This document shows, piece by piece, positions 27,801-42,800 of a stretch of DNA of 64,000 nucleotides; the stretch's first letter is position 1, and every line of letters starts with the position of its first letter. Origin of the DNA: Zygnema cylindricum (taxonomy: Eukaryota > Streptophyta > Zygnematophyceae > Zygnematales > Zygnemataceae); assembly GCA_037447655.1 (NCBI GenBank), contig JBBHKE010000541.1, positions 124,001 through 188,000 of the forward strand. The letters run 5' to 3'. The notes below the pieces were generated by a model. That model was not told where the DNA came from. It was given only the letters and a program-made list of their open reading frames with translations, and made no database searches. Both the position numbers and the translations under genes were made by a program.

Positions 27801-30800
27801 AACATACTTCGGCCGCCTTTGATTAACGATAGGATGATAAATGGACATTTTAATACGTTTTGGACATCTGACCCGTGATACTTCGTTCAGGGGCAAATGG
27901 AAAGCTCCCAGTTGTTTCCCATGTTCGGACGAATGTGCATACTTTCAGACTAAGCTCTGAAGAACTCAACCATTCTAAAATTGTACAAAATGACGGAATA
28001 ACATTGAACAAAATACTTCTCAATTCATACCCATTTATGTCCATCCAAATTCTTTTTGTCCATTGGGAAGAATGGCTGAATGAAATGGAACTTCTCAAAA
28101 TTTCCACACAAAAAAACTTCAACGAAAATGGAACATGCCAAAAGCTGAAATAAAAGAAACAAAACTTACGATTATGTATGTGTTATTCCGAAGGAGGGAA
28201 ATACGGTCCAAGAAAGAACTACGTCCACAATCGTCATCGTTGAATGCTATCCTCAAAGTTGAATTTGCCCCCACATTGTATACGTAAAGTGTTGTGTCAA
28301 AGGTAGAGTTGTCACAAGTAGACAGGGTTACAACCTGAAGACGACATTCAATTCAAAACATTCAGAATAGAAGTTATTGAGGAGAGGCATGGAGGACGAT
28401 TCTGTAGATTATTAAGTCCAAATGCTTCTGTTCGCATCCACAGTATCCTATTTTTTCGCCATCGATGCGCAACACTAGATCGACCTCAAATCCCTTAAAG
28501 TTTAAAGGATTTATCACCCCCCCTAATAGCAAAATTGGTCATACATGGCCGCTCCAAGTTCAAAAACATTTGAATCATCCAAATCATGCATACTATTAAC
28601 TCATTAGAAATCTAACAAAAAATACTTTTCAACATGAGTCAATGCTTTCAAATTTTATAATTTTGGAAACGCCACGACAATAAGTATTGTCGGCATTACA
28701 AACGTACAGGAAAAAAGTGGGGATTACTGTAATTTTAAACAATATGCCCAGAAATTGGCTAACACTAGATTCGTTAACCGTCAGTATTTGTACAAGTCGT
28801 CTCGGTAGATGACGGTGAAGTTTGTGGGCGCGTAATTGTAAAACAAAATCAAGAAAAGTTTATTTTTATCACTTCCGGTACCTTAGACCTAGAGGAACAC
28901 AAAAATGTTTTATTCGCACCAAACGGATTGTTTCGGATGGAGTTTTGTGTGCAGGCATGACCCCTACAACTAGAAAAAAAAGGCGTTATTGAGGCGTATC
29001 ATCACCGTATGTGGCGATAGCAGAATTGATCGTAGAGTCCTAGTTTTTTTTTACGTGCACTAGGAATTGTAGGGAAATCAGTTACCAAAAGTGCATACGA
29101 TCCCACAATAGAGTTTGAGTATGCGGCAGGTAGCTCAACGGTCAACAAGGTCATTTTCTTTATGCCATTTTTACAAGAAGACAACTGCAAATAGGTACTC
29201 TAAATATTAATCCGTGAAATCTAGGCAGCTATAGTTTGTGCTGTAGTATTATTCCAAGAGAAAACACGTGGATATCAGTTGTTTTGCCAAAGAAAACATT
29301 AAAAACAAGGTCCCGAAGATACTCTACTTGCCAAATTCATATATGATAGCCGACATGACTGCGTAAGGTATGTTAAAGACTTTTTTACTATAAGAGAGGT
29401 TTCTTGTTATATTTGACATCTGAAAATCAAAAAGATAATTGAGTTAAACGTTTTAGTGAGAGTGAGAGTGAAGGTGAGGGTGGGAGTGAGATTGAGAGTG
29501 AGTGAAAGATAGAGAGAGAGTGAGGGAGAGAAAAGGAGTGAGAGTGTGAGAGTGAGAGTGAGATACAATGAGAATGGGAATAAGAGTGAGAGTACGAATG
29601 GGAATCAGAACGAGTGTAAGAGCGCGGGTGATGGTAAGCGTGAGACTGAGAGTGTATGTGAGAGTGAGAGTGAGGGTGAGACTGACATTAAGTTCGAGTG
29701 GTAGTGAGGGCACGAATGAGAGTGAGAGTGGGACTGAGGAGAGTGAGAAAGTGAGAGTGAGAGTGGGACCGAGGATAGTGAGAAAGTGAGAGTGAGTGTG
29801 AGTGAGAGTGGGCGTGAGAGTGAGAGGGTGAGATTGAGATGGTGAGTGAGATTGACACTGACAGTGATAGTGAGATTGACACTGAGTGAAAGTAAGAATG
29901 TGTGAGAGTGAGAGTGACAATCTTTATTAATAGAAAGTGTCAGAGTGAGAAGGAGATCCAGAGTGTGATCGATAATGAGAGTGAGATCGGATATTAGGAA
30001 ATGAGTTAAAGAGAGTAAAAGTATGATTGATTAGGAACAACGGCACTCCTGCGAACCATTTCTTTGCTAAACAGTTTTCATTTGTATGTGTATTTTCGTA
30101 TTATCATTTCTGTTTGATCTGCAGCACAATATTTTACAGACCCTATATATATATATTCTCCACAAACTTAGCCGAAGGTGGTCAACTTAGCCTTTTATTA
30201 CCATGTGATGTAAAAAACCAAAAATCCAAAAAGGGATCTGCTGCAAAGTTCAGTTGGAGGGTGAATTTTTAACGGCTTGATTACTTTTCGTTTATTTTTG
30301 TTAATTCAACATTGGATTCTATTCTAATCTCCTTCTTTGTTTTTGTTATTTCATCAAGACCCAAATGTTCATTTTTACTGCTACTAACGGATCTAGTGCT
30401 TACGAATGGATATTTTATAAAAATGAAAGCACTCTTTCGTAAGCCCGTTTTCCTCAAATAGTGTCTCAATTTTAACAAACAAAAGAAGAACTAAGAGAAC
30501 CGGCTCATACGGATGAATGGCTTGTTTCTAGCCAGTCACGTTTTCTTTTGAAGCCGTGCCAACATCAAGAAAATTCCATAATCAAAACATGATAAGTTCG
30601 TCCCCATTAAGTTGAAAGAACGATGACAACCAAGTTTGTCATCCTAATAAATGTCATGCCAGAAAATCTTAAATATTGTGTAACAGCAATGTAAATTATC
30701 TAGTTGTGATGCACATGTTCGTCTTAAAGTTGGGTTACATTTCCCGTGACGAAAGTATAACTGCTCGCCCCGGTGAACTAATATTCCCTTTGAAATGAAG

Positions 30801-33800
30801 TTTTACATACTTATTGGTATGTTTCCTACTCACATGCAACAAACAAAATAAAATATTAACACAGACTCAAATCTTCATTCTTTCGATTGTACAAGTGGTT
30901 TTTCCATTTGGATTGCATACATTCTTTCATTCCAATGAATTTTTATTTGGTAAAAGAAAGAAACTGGACTTTTTAGATTTGGAGGCGGGCCCACCTGGTC
31001 GGCTGGTGGCCTGTATTGAAACCCAACATCCGGACCGGGCCTAGCTGTATGCATGTTTTCAGAGTCGGTAGTGTCACCCTCGTAGTCAAAAGGCAGCGAT
31101 GAGATAATGATGGAGTTGTTGTATGTACGCTCACACGGAGGTCCCTTGCAAACTGCAAAAGTTCGACACCTATAGTTAAAAGGTGGATGGTTTAGATCAA
31201 ATGGCTAAGCTTGTATATCATTGATCACTATGCGTAACCATATTGCAACTTGTGCTGCTTAAAATTTGAAGAACACAATAAGAGGTACAACATCATTTTT
31301 TTTTATTTATAAGGATAAAGAGATAATCGTTGATATATGTTCGGATTTGCACCGCGAATCGGCATTTCGGCTAAGTGGTCATGTGTGTGTTTTGGTTAGG
31401 TTTAATATGTTTAGTTCGTATTTTTTTGTGCGTAATCCGTTTCATGTTCATAAAGTGCACAGGGTCCCGCGCGCATTTAGTTTTGGTAACGTGTCTCTTG
31501 ATATGTGAAATAGTGGCTGTCCCTTTGTGTCTTTCAGTGAGTGTCCGTTGTGTCCGTGAAATAACTTTTTTGTGCATTGCTGCACACTCGGTGTGACATC
31601 GATCCTATCATTTGGTTTATAAGCACGATGCCATCATCGATCATTTGGTATCATTTTGTATCGTCAAGTTGCGCAATGTCACCAAAAAAATTGGGTAAAA
31701 ATTAATAACATAACGTGGCCTCATAACCGAGATGCACTAGTTTGTATGAGTGACAAGATGGTAGTCATGATTTGTTTGAGAGTTATGACAGATAAGAGGC
31801 AATAACACACCTGGAGGAGGCGGTGAAGGCGAAGGAGGAGGGGGTGGTGGAGCTCCTGTTCACGTCCCCATACGGCAACATCATTTTCCCAACACAAGTA
31901 CCCAAGCATGAGTGCTTCCGAACATTTAGAAAATAACTCGGAATTATGGAAATTAAACTCTTTCGCTACTCTGAAATGATTATTTACCATGAGTTTTCTT
32001 CTTTTTTTTATTGTAGAGCAAGAAATGTAATCGATAACTGGTGATATTGCTTGCATTTGTTTTCTACAAATATCAAAATATCAAAAGTTTTAGTAAAACA
32101 GGTTTTGGCACAAACTAGACTCACATGCATGTTGTTTAAACAACAATGGCTATAATTAATTATTGACGGTTTATCGTCTGAACAATGGGGCAGCAATGGG
32201 TCAAACATGCCTCCTCACTATAAAAAAATTGAGTATGTAGTGATTTTTGTTGTTTGCAAACAAAATTGTTGATATTTTTGAAGCACTAACCTCCAACCCA
32301 GATCTTAATTGAGAAAACGCCAGAAGATGAGCTGGAGTAGCCATCCACAATCTGAACAGGTTTTCCGTTCACAAGAATGTGTTAGAAATGTGAAATCGTT
32401 TCAGGAGAAAGATTTTTGGCAATAGTATTGCCTAGGGGATTTTGATGTCTTAACGCATAATAAAAAGGTAACAGCTAGCTTGCAAAGCGCTCATATTGCC
32501 ACGCCTACATCAAAATCATATATTAGAGAGACAGCCAGAATTTCACATTTTTCCCATAACTTGTGACATTTTGGTAACATGCCGACAAATCCAGAATCTT
32601 TGTTCATAACAGCGAGGAATCTTTGTTTATAACAGCGAGGACAGGTGACAAGGTGAGGCGTTGTCACAAAGTGGTTCTTGCTTTTGCTTTTGGCGATGAT
32701 GATGCGGAACATACTTCGGCCGTCTTTGATTAACCATAGGATGATAAATGGACATTTTAATACGTTTTGGACATCTGAGCCGTGATACTTCGTTCAGGTG
32801 AAGCACTTGAATTCGCATATCATTTGTTGAGAATTTCGGAAAAGGGAAAGCTCCCAGTTGTTTCCCATGTTCGGATGAATGTGCATACTTTCAGACTTAC
32901 CTCTGAAGACCTCAACCATACTAAAATTGTGCAAAATGACGGGAAAACTTTGAACAAAATCCTCCTCGATTCATACCCATTTATATCCATCCAAATTCTC
33001 TTTGTCCATTGTGAAGAACGACTGAATGAAATGGAAGATCTCAAAATTACCACACAAAAAAACTTCACTGAAAATGGAAAATGCAAAAAGCTGAAAAATA
33101 AGTAACAAAACTCACGATTATGTATGTGTTATTCCGAAGAAGTGAAATACGGTCCAAGAAAGAACGTCTTTCGCAACTGTCATCGCTGAATGCTATCCTC
33201 CAAGTTGAATTCGCCCCCACATTGTATACGTAAAGTGTTGTGTCAAAAGTTGAGTTGTCACAAGTAGACAGGGTTACAACCTGAAGACGACATTTAATTC
33301 AAACCATTCAGAAGGGAAGTTCTTGAGCAGAGGCACGGAAGAAAATTCTGTAGATTGTTAAGTCCAACTGCTTCTGTTCGCATCCGCAATAGTATATTTT
33401 TTTGCCATCGATGCGTAACACTAGATCGACCACAATATCCCTTGAAGTTTTAAAGGATTTATCACCCTTCTTAAGAGCAAATTGGTCATACATGGTTGCT
33501 CCAAGTTCAAAAACATTTGAATCATCCAAATCATGCATACAGGATAACTCATTAAAAATCTTACAATAAATACTTTTCAACATGAGTCAATGCTTTCAAA
33601 TTCTATATTTTTGGAAACGCTACGACAACAATGTCGGCATTACAAACGTATAGGAAAATAGTGGGGATTACATATTTGTAATCACACTAGATCATCGGTA
33701 GATGATGGTGAAGTTTGTGGGCGCGCAATTGTAAAATAAAATCACAAAAAGTTTATTTTTATCACTTCGGGTACATCAGACCTAGGGGAGCACGAAAATG

Positions 33801-36800
33801 ATTTATTCGCACCAAACGGATTGTTTCTAATGGAGTTTTGTGTGCAGTTGACCCCTACAGCGAAAAAGAAAGGCGTTAATTAGGCATATCATCACGGTAT
33901 GTGACAATAGCTGTCTTTGTCGTAGAAACAGCCAAAATAATTTTGAAGATCTAGTTTCTATTTTCTGCATTTGTAATTGTAGGGAAACCCAAAATAAAAA
34001 TATTTGAACTTGGCGTTGGATAATGCTGATGGTTTTATGACATTTCGAAGTTACCAAAAAGTGCATACGAGTCCACGATAGACTTTGAGTATGTGACAGT
34101 TAGCTCAACAATCATCAAGCTCATAATCTTCAAGCTATTTTTACAAGAAGATTACTGCAAAAAACTACTCAGAATTCTAATTTGTGAAATTTAGGCAGCT
34201 ATAGTTTTTGCTGTCTATCCCTAGTACAATTTGAAGACAAAACACGTGGATATCAGGTTTTGTTTGGCCAAAGAAAATATTTAAAACAAGGTCTCGATGG
34301 TAGTTTACTTGCCAGATTCATATATGATAGCCGACATGACTACGCAAGATACATTGAAGACTTTTTTAGTATAAGAGAGGTTTTCTGTTAAATTTGACAT
34401 CTCAAATTCAAAAGGATAATTGAGTTTAAATTTTTAGTGAGAGTGACTGTGAGAGTGAGAGTGCGAGTAAGAGTGAGAGTGAAGGAGTGGGTGGGAGTTA
34501 GATCGAGAGTGAGTAAAAGATAGAGAGAGAGTGAGAGAGAGAAAAGGAGTGAGAGTGAGAGACAATGGGAGAGAGAAAAAGACTGAGAATGAGAATGGGA
34601 ATTAGAACGAGTGTAAGAAAGCGGGTGATGGCGACCGTGAGGTGGGAGCATGTGTGAGAGTGAGAGTGAGGGTGAGACTGACAATTAGAGTGAGAGTGGT
34701 AATGAGAGCACAAATGAGAGTGAGAAGCAAAAATGAGAGTGAGAGTGAAACTGAGAGAATGAAAGTGAGAGAGAGTGAGAGTGAGGGTGAGAGGGGAAGA
34801 TTGAGATGAGAGTGAGAGTGAGATTGACAGTGAGAGTGATACTGAGATTGACACAGTGAGTGAAAGTAAGATTGAGTGAGCGAGTGAGAGTGAGAGTGAC
34901 AATAAGTGAGAGTGAAAAGTATATTTCAATAGTGAGTGTCAAAGTGAGAAGGAAATTCAGAGTGCGATTGATAAAGAGAGTGAGGTCGGGAATTAGAAAA
35001 AGAGATGAAAAAAGAGTAAAAGTATGATTGAGTAGGAAGAACGGCACTCCTGCAAACCATCTCTTTGCTAAAAGATTTTCATTTGTATGAGTGTTTTTGT
35101 ATTATCATTTCTATTTGAGTTGTGGCTCAGCATTCTACATAGCCTACATATGTTCTTTACAAACTTAGTCGAAGGTGGTCAACTTAGCTTTTTATTGCCA
35201 TGCAATGTAACTTTTTGAAAAATCTAAAAAAGAACCAACATCAAGGTTCAACTTGGAGGGGTGAATTATTGACGGCTTACTTATCGTTTTTTTTTGTTAT
35301 GTCGGCGTTGGATTTTATTCTATGCTCCTTATTTGTTTTCATTATTCCATCAAGGCCCAAATGTTTATGTTTACTCTTAATGACGGATCTAGTGTTAAAT
35401 CATCAGATATTCTACATACTGTAATACTAGACTTTGTTGTTTTGGAAAGCTTTAGTCCTCTCTATGCCCCGGGTGTGAGGGAGAAAGTTTCAGGACTTTG
35501 ATAAGTCTGGTTCAGTATGAGCCTAGTGTGACAGCGACGATGGAAGTTCACGGTAACATTCACTCTTTGGACACGTGTCAACGTTTAGGGCATACGCTCC
35601 AGAATATCCTCTATGGGAGTACGGATATACATGAGAACCACAAAGACGTGAGGAGGCAAATCTATGGTGCCGAATTTAGTGTGCGGACGATGGACAGAGG
35701 CCATCGACAAATGTTGACGAAGCAAGGACTAGATTCATGATAATTCTACATCGCATGTACATATTTTGTAGAGCAGACATTTGTCGTTTCATTGATTAGT
35801 TAATTAGCGTAGTATGCTTTGGTATGACATACCTTGTATATTAGAGTATACGCATAGTATTTGTATTTTCAGGTAGTTAGTTGTACGTCAGGCATGCCTC
35901 CGTACGATCAGTAGTGTCAGTGTATATGAGTCGGACAGTTTGGGGTTAGGAACAATTCGCAACAAAAACTGTGTATGATGTTTTTGGTAAATTTATCTAT
36001 GAATATCTCGCAAATCTGAGAGTAAAACTACTTGTAGTTTTGTGTGTGTGTTTCTCTGTCGTTATCTACAATGTGGTAGATTTGGAGCGCTATTATGTCT
36101 CAAATTTGTGAATTATCAACTGTTGAAGTTGTTTTACAAACCGGTATTTGTGAAATTTACTTGTTTTTTTTCATTCTAAGATGACTACACATGCATCCTC
36201 ATCGTCTTCATTTATGGCAGTTGTCACAGAATATAAGGTTACGGGCCCGCCTTCACGAATTCTAGTTTTTGATGGGAGGGAATATCTATATTTGGCAGAT
36301 CTTGTCAGATCTTACGTTGTACAAGTGAAGCTTCTTAATGTTGTCAATGGAACTCTTGCAAAAACAAATCCGAATTATGATCAAAAGAATGAGCAGGCTC
36401 TTCATTTAATAAAATTAATGATATCGTAAGACCTGCATATGACATACATTCAAGCTTCTAAAGCATCAGAAATCTGGGATGCTTTGAAAAAGACATAATC
36501 TAGAGCTAATGCACAGCATGAGATTATAACTGCTGGGCAAATCTGGGAATATAAATATACAGGCGGAAGCTTGGTGGAATATTGTAATAAATTCAGACTT
36601 TTGATAGTCGAGAATGCAAACTCAAGGGAGTCTTTTCCTGAATGCCATTAGGCTATGATTTTAGTGAGGGGGCATCCTAATGAGTATAAAAGAGCCTTAG
36701 ATGAAGTGAAAAAACTAGATAAGCCTAACTGGAATCGAGCTACAACTAAAGAGTATGTGTTAGAGGAAGAAGCCACATGTGTTAGAGGAGGAAGCCACTC

Positions 36801-39800
36801 AGCAGGCTTTAAATTCAAAAAATAAGTCTAACAAGAATCTAGCTATAGAGTATGTGTTACGGGAAAAAGCCACTCACCTAGCAATTAATTTAGGAAAACC
36901 AGCTGTAGCTTACAATACTCAGTTTCAATTAAGGAAAGCCAGTTGTAGCTCACTATGCTCAATTTCAAAGAGATACCACATTTCAAGGAAATCAATCTTT
37001 TCAGCAGTATGAAAGGTGTGTCTACTGCTATAATAATGGTGCTATAATAATGGTCATCTGTTCATATCTTGCCTTTTGTATATATAAGCGTGTGAAACAG
37101 GTTCTTATTGCAAAAGATAGAAAGTGAAAATAGCTCAGTTTATACCAAAGCCTTCGGTGAAAACTGCGGCTTTTTCAGCGGAAGAAGAGAAAATGGTGAA
37201 AGAGATGGAGAGGGAGAAATCCGAGGTTGTTAGTTTCCCTAAAACTGATGACACCGAGTTCTTTGCTTTTGCCAATATGATGGAGGGAGAGAAAGATCTC
37301 GGGTGGATTATGGATTTCGGGAGTTCCTCACACATGTGTTGAAACAAATCCTAATTTAAGAATATGACACCGATCCATACTCGACATATCTATTATGCTT
37401 GTTGTACCACAATGGAAGCAAATGCTAAAGGTATCATAGATTTGAATTGTGAGATAGAGGGCAAAGTTGTAAAAAAAACCTTAGCATAGATCTGAATTGT
37501 GAGATAGAGGGCAAAGTTGTAAAAAAAACTTTGCATGATGTTTTATATGTGCCAAAATTGAAGGAAAATCTATTTTTTACTTCGGTTGCAGAAAGTAAGG
37601 GATTTAATGTTCAGCAAAGCAAAAGGAAGAAGATAGTAGTAAGGATGGGAGAGTAGCCTTAGTGGGAACAAGAGGCCTAAATATGTTGTATCGGATGGAC
37701 ATGGTTAATAAAGTTGATTTTGTGTACTCGTGTGTCTTTTTTGAGAATGTTTTGTGGTATAAAAGAATTGAGCATGTGCATAATGACAGGCTGGAAAAAA
37801 TGGTGAAAACAAATATGATAGAAGGTGTTCAGCTTGGTCAAAAAGAGTCCCATGTTTGTGACATGCTGGAAAAGATGGTAAAAACAACTATGATAAAAGG
37901 TGTTCAGCTTGGTCAAAAAGAGTCCCATGTCTGTGATGGTTGTGCTCTTGGAAGCTTCATAAGCTTCCCTTACCGCAGATTTCAGATCACCGAGCAAAGG
38001 ACCTTCCCGGCCTTATCCACTCGGATGTATGGGGACCGGCCAAAGTTTTTTCTCTCGGTGGCAATAAATACCTTGTCACTTTCACGGACGACTACTCACA
38101 ACTTAGCCGAGGGTATTTCATAAAAGAGAAGAGCAAGGTCTTTAAACATTTCACACATTACCGGATCTAGGCGGAGAAAATTCACGGGAAACCGATCTTT
38201 GCTTTGCGATCTGACAACCGTGGAGAGTATGTATCAAATGCTTTTGCTGATTATTTGAAAAAAAATGGAATTTCTCATGATTTTATTGTTCCGTACACTT
38301 TGGAACATAATGGTGTTGCTGAAAGACTCAATAGGACTTTGACTAAATGTGAAAAATCTATGATAATGGATAAAGATGTAGATCCAAAAGTTTGGGGGAA
38401 GGCTTTTCAATGTGCTTCTTAAATTAGAAACAGGATAGAAACAAGATCTGTAAAAGATAAAACACCTTATAAAATGTGGACAGAAAAGAAGCCGAATGTT
38501 AGTCACTTTAAAGTCTTTGAAAGCAATTGTTTCACGTAGGATAATCTTCCAAATTGGAAGCTTAGCCCAAAATTTGTACCTGGAATCTTTTTGGGCTATG
38601 ATGATGAATTTGTAGGATATAGAGTGTTTAATTCTCAGAAATGTACCATTCAGATTGACATAAATGTTTAGATTAAAGAAAACAATCAATCTGTTAATGT
38701 CTTTAGTATAAATGAGGAAGAAAAGAAAGAGAAAATATAGAAATACATCATCCTTCAGCAGATTCCTTTCAAGACATCATCAACATCCCATTCTTCCTCT
38801 ACATCTAGACTGCCACATGTTTTTGAGCAGACAAATCCAACTGCTTTTGCAGCTGCAGCTGCTACTACTTCAGCTACTGGACCTTCTCTCCCACCTCTTC
38901 TTCCTCCTCCCTCTCCCCCACCTCCTTTTCCTCCTCCCCCTTCGACATCAATTCGGGGACGAGCAGTTCCCGCTTCAAATTTTCCAGGGGGGAGAAGACA
39001 AAGCAGCCGGTTGAGAGGTGACCATGTGAACCATGTTTATTATGCAAGTACACAGGAGCCTCTTACAATTCACGAAGCCTTTTTCGTTCCTGAAAAGGAC
39101 TAGTGGATTGGTGTGGCAAATGATGAGATAAAATCAATTATGGAACATCATGTAATTTGTATTTTATTTTTTTATTTTTTTTTATTTTTTCCAAATCTCT
39201 CCATCCAGCCAATAGCTCACCGCCGTTTCCCACAGTCCTCCCGAAAGACGTAGCCGGCTACAAGCCGTGTACGATGTCTACGCGTGGCTAGACGATTCGG
39301 ATGCCACGTCATACACCTACTGGCTCTTTCACACGTGCCGGAGGCTATGTGACATCAGACAGGGTGGAATCAAAATCTGGAAGAATCGCAATCCGTGGCA
39401 TCCCCGGAAACTTTGTACTCTCCCACGCTTTTTCATCCGTATAAATGTCCGTACATAAACCGTACTTTTTGCCCGACTACAAGAGCGAATCCGGCATCAA
39501 AATCCATTGAAGATTTCGCAATCTGTAGGATCAGATGATGACGTGGCCTCGTTTCAAACAGAGCACGTCTGCGAAAAAGAAAGTTCCTCAAGAAATCGCT
39601 GCCAGATCTGTACGGAATACGTGTACTGGCACGTGCCGCATGAAGGTTCCTCCTTCAAGTACAATCCTTCTGGTACGAACGTACGCATTCGCACGTGTGA
39701 AATCTGTTCGTGGTATCGAAATGTTGTAGTTTAGTCGATATGACACGTGTAAGAAACTCAATTGCTGCTGGTTATAAAAAGTCTACAAAACATTTTACTT

Positions 39801-42800
39801 TTTAAAAGTTACTGTCGCGTGCAAAAAGACAAGGAAGCCATGAACACTATAAACAGTGGTACTATTGGCAGCTTCCAGTTATTTGTTCCAATGTATTAAT
39901 TATTGTTGGGGAATTATTATATTTTATTCAATAAAAACCACATAACATGCCTAGACAAATAAATTTTTTTCTATGAATTTCCCAGTTTTTGGTTTTTAAG
40001 AAGTCGTACTTTAAGGGTGAAAAGCTGAAAAGCCATTCGGCTCAGTTCTACGGAAATTCTCGGTAACGTAACTGGAAATGCGTTCCGTGACGTCATCTCG
40101 TGGGGCAAGCAATCGTCACGGATCAATCTGCCACTTGAATTGGCTCACGGAGTTTATTATTAATGATCAATTAATAAAAATATATATATATAATATAATT
40201 TATAATCGTTACACTATATTTATCTCCGGCTGCGGGCTAACCTTTTCTTCAACGACAAAAAAAAGAAATCAGGCCCGGGGACAATCGGGAACGTGATTGG
40301 CTTAAAAAACAGTTCGACTCGTTTTTCTCCAGAGTTTTCCGCATATTCGTACGGATTTACGTAACGCAAAATCGTTATCGAAAACAAAAGCACTCAAGTA
40401 ATCTTTTCCGTCAGAGTTCATAAAACATGCTTTACTATCATGGGTGGGTGCGTGTAACATAAAGTGACAAAGCTAAGCTAAAATGTAAAAAAAAGGGTAT
40501 ATAAATGGATTCTATTGTGCTACGACTATTTGCCTTGATGTTGTACAAGTGTTTTGTATGTAGAATAACAACGCCTTTTATTTTCAATATTCATACGTAA
40601 AAAAAAAAATTATGAGTACTTTTTGAAAACGAGTCGTACCATATACGATGTGCCTCTCGTCATTTAATGTATTTTTCATCGCAGTGTCTTGCGATCTTCT
40701 TTTGTAAAAACGCTTTTAGTGGCAAACGTGTTTTGCGACACATTTGTATCCTTTGTGTTTATTTGTAATGATCGGCGATTGTATTATGCGATATATTTAC
40801 CCATTTATGGGTTTTTCTCTACATGATCGTTTCTCGCAACTTATGTTACTTAGAATGTAGTTAGGTCCTATTTCGCTACTTATCACCACTAACGCATTTT
40901 GTATTCCAAAGTTGGATGCTACCCCGAACCGAAAGCATATGAATAACTCATAAAACACATTGGTGTTGCTAATTGACCCTCAACCTAAACGTCCACCCTC
41001 AATTACATTCAAACCACGTTGTTCGTTAAACTCGATTATACAAACATGCCTTGTATCTTAAAATATAATAGGAAACAAGTTGGTGCACTATAATTTGAAA
41101 ATATAATAGGAAACAAGTTGGTGCACTATAATTTAAGCATAAAACTGCATTAAAAATGTCGGTGTTACTGTTTAATTTTTTTAGACCAAACTTCTTAATT
41201 GTTAAAAAACCAAACTTAAATAATGTTTGTCGAAAAACCCGGTTATCGTTAAGGGTATAATACGAAAATGTGTTGCGAAGCTGATCGGGACATTGGAATA
41301 TAGCGACTCGTATATGATGAGTAGCATGCTAATATTGATAAGTTGTCGTCAACATAAACTTCCTAAAAATGAATCCATTCGTAGTCGTGTTTGCAAGAAA
41401 ACGTGTTCGTCGTAAAACGGGTCGTGCATATCTAGATTATGGCATTAACCACCTATGCGAGAATAAAGTGAACACATATAGGACAACCTTTTAACATTAA
41501 CAAGTTATGTAGTAGGCGTAATTAAAAAATCCGTGCACCTGAATGTTTATCCCGAAACAAGTTTGACCATTTACAACACCCGTACAAAAAGGTTTCTCAT
41601 GCAAAGGTATAAGGCCATGTAACTGTAACTTAACGATGAAAGTTTTTTGTTGGAAGATTCTAAATACAATTTTTTCGGGTTTCCAATTTACTAAAATCAA
41701 AAGTAGTCAATCAATTAGTGACATTCGTAGGCGTCATATAATTTTGTCACGAATCCATATCGACAATATTTTTTGGGACGCTTTTAGACGTATGCGCTTT
41801 TGTGACATCGTAGATGTTGACGCTTCTACATTGTGTCATCGTACTTATGACAACGCCGACATCACTAATTTTGGAACTTAAGCCATGGCCTTTTTAATTT
41901 ATTTTTATCTATTTTCTCTTTACCTATGACCAAAATAAGCCCAAAGATAGAAAGAAAAAAAAATAAAGATCTCTTTCTCTTTTTAACAAAAATGTCAGGT
42001 TTTGTTCCAACAAGTGGGAGAAGGGAGCGTTAGCGGGAGGGGAGAGGAGACGACGGCCTAGGATTTTGCGAACCCCATTGGAACCCTGCAGTTTTTTTTT
42101 TGGTACACACGCGTGACAGGTACACAAAAATATAGCGTGTAGTTTCCCTCGTTGAAAAATGATGAAATCATTTTGTGGAACTTCCACCGGATCGGAAACC
42201 GATCGATTGTAAGTGGGTCTTCAAGTTAAAACTGAATCGTGATAATAACATTGAGAGATATAAAGTTAGTCTTGTTGCTAAGGGCTATAGCCAAAATAAG
42301 GGTATTTATTAAGACGAGACCTTCTCATCTGTAGTGTGCATTTCTACTGTTTGGATTCTTTTATCTCTACCAGCAACAGAGGATATGGAACTGCATCAGA
42401 TGGATATAATAACAGCTTTTTAACATGCTGATTTAGAGGAAGTTATATGTATGAAGCAGTAAGAGGTGTATGCAAAAAAACTGAAAGAAAATTTGGTCTA
42501 TAAACTGTTAAAGTCTTTTATGGTTTGAAGCAGGCTCCACGACAATGGAACCTAAAGTTGGATGAATTTCTGACTTATTTTGGATAACTAGAATTAGTTC
42601 ACATCATTCAGTTTCTGTAATGGAATGGGAAGATGGAAAAATATATATTGTTGTTTATATGGATGATTTGCTGCATCTGAGTAAATCCATTAATGAGATA
42701 AACAAAATAAAAACAGATATGAATTCACGGTTTGAAATAAAAGATTTAAGGGAGGCTAAGTACATTTTGGGAATTCGGGTGGAAAGGGATAGAAAACAGA

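Noticed and set aside
29453-35047. Long Ser/His/Leu/Thr-rich frames on the minus strand (also at 23380-23760)
   Set aside because: They are translations of the GAGAGT minisatellites; all frames of such repeats stay open, and they lie within introns of the modular gene.
36074-36088. TGGTAGATTTGGAGC as a definite primer-binding site
   Set aside because: The match to the common copia site is loose and the right LTR copy is altered here, so it is used only as a tentative boundary.
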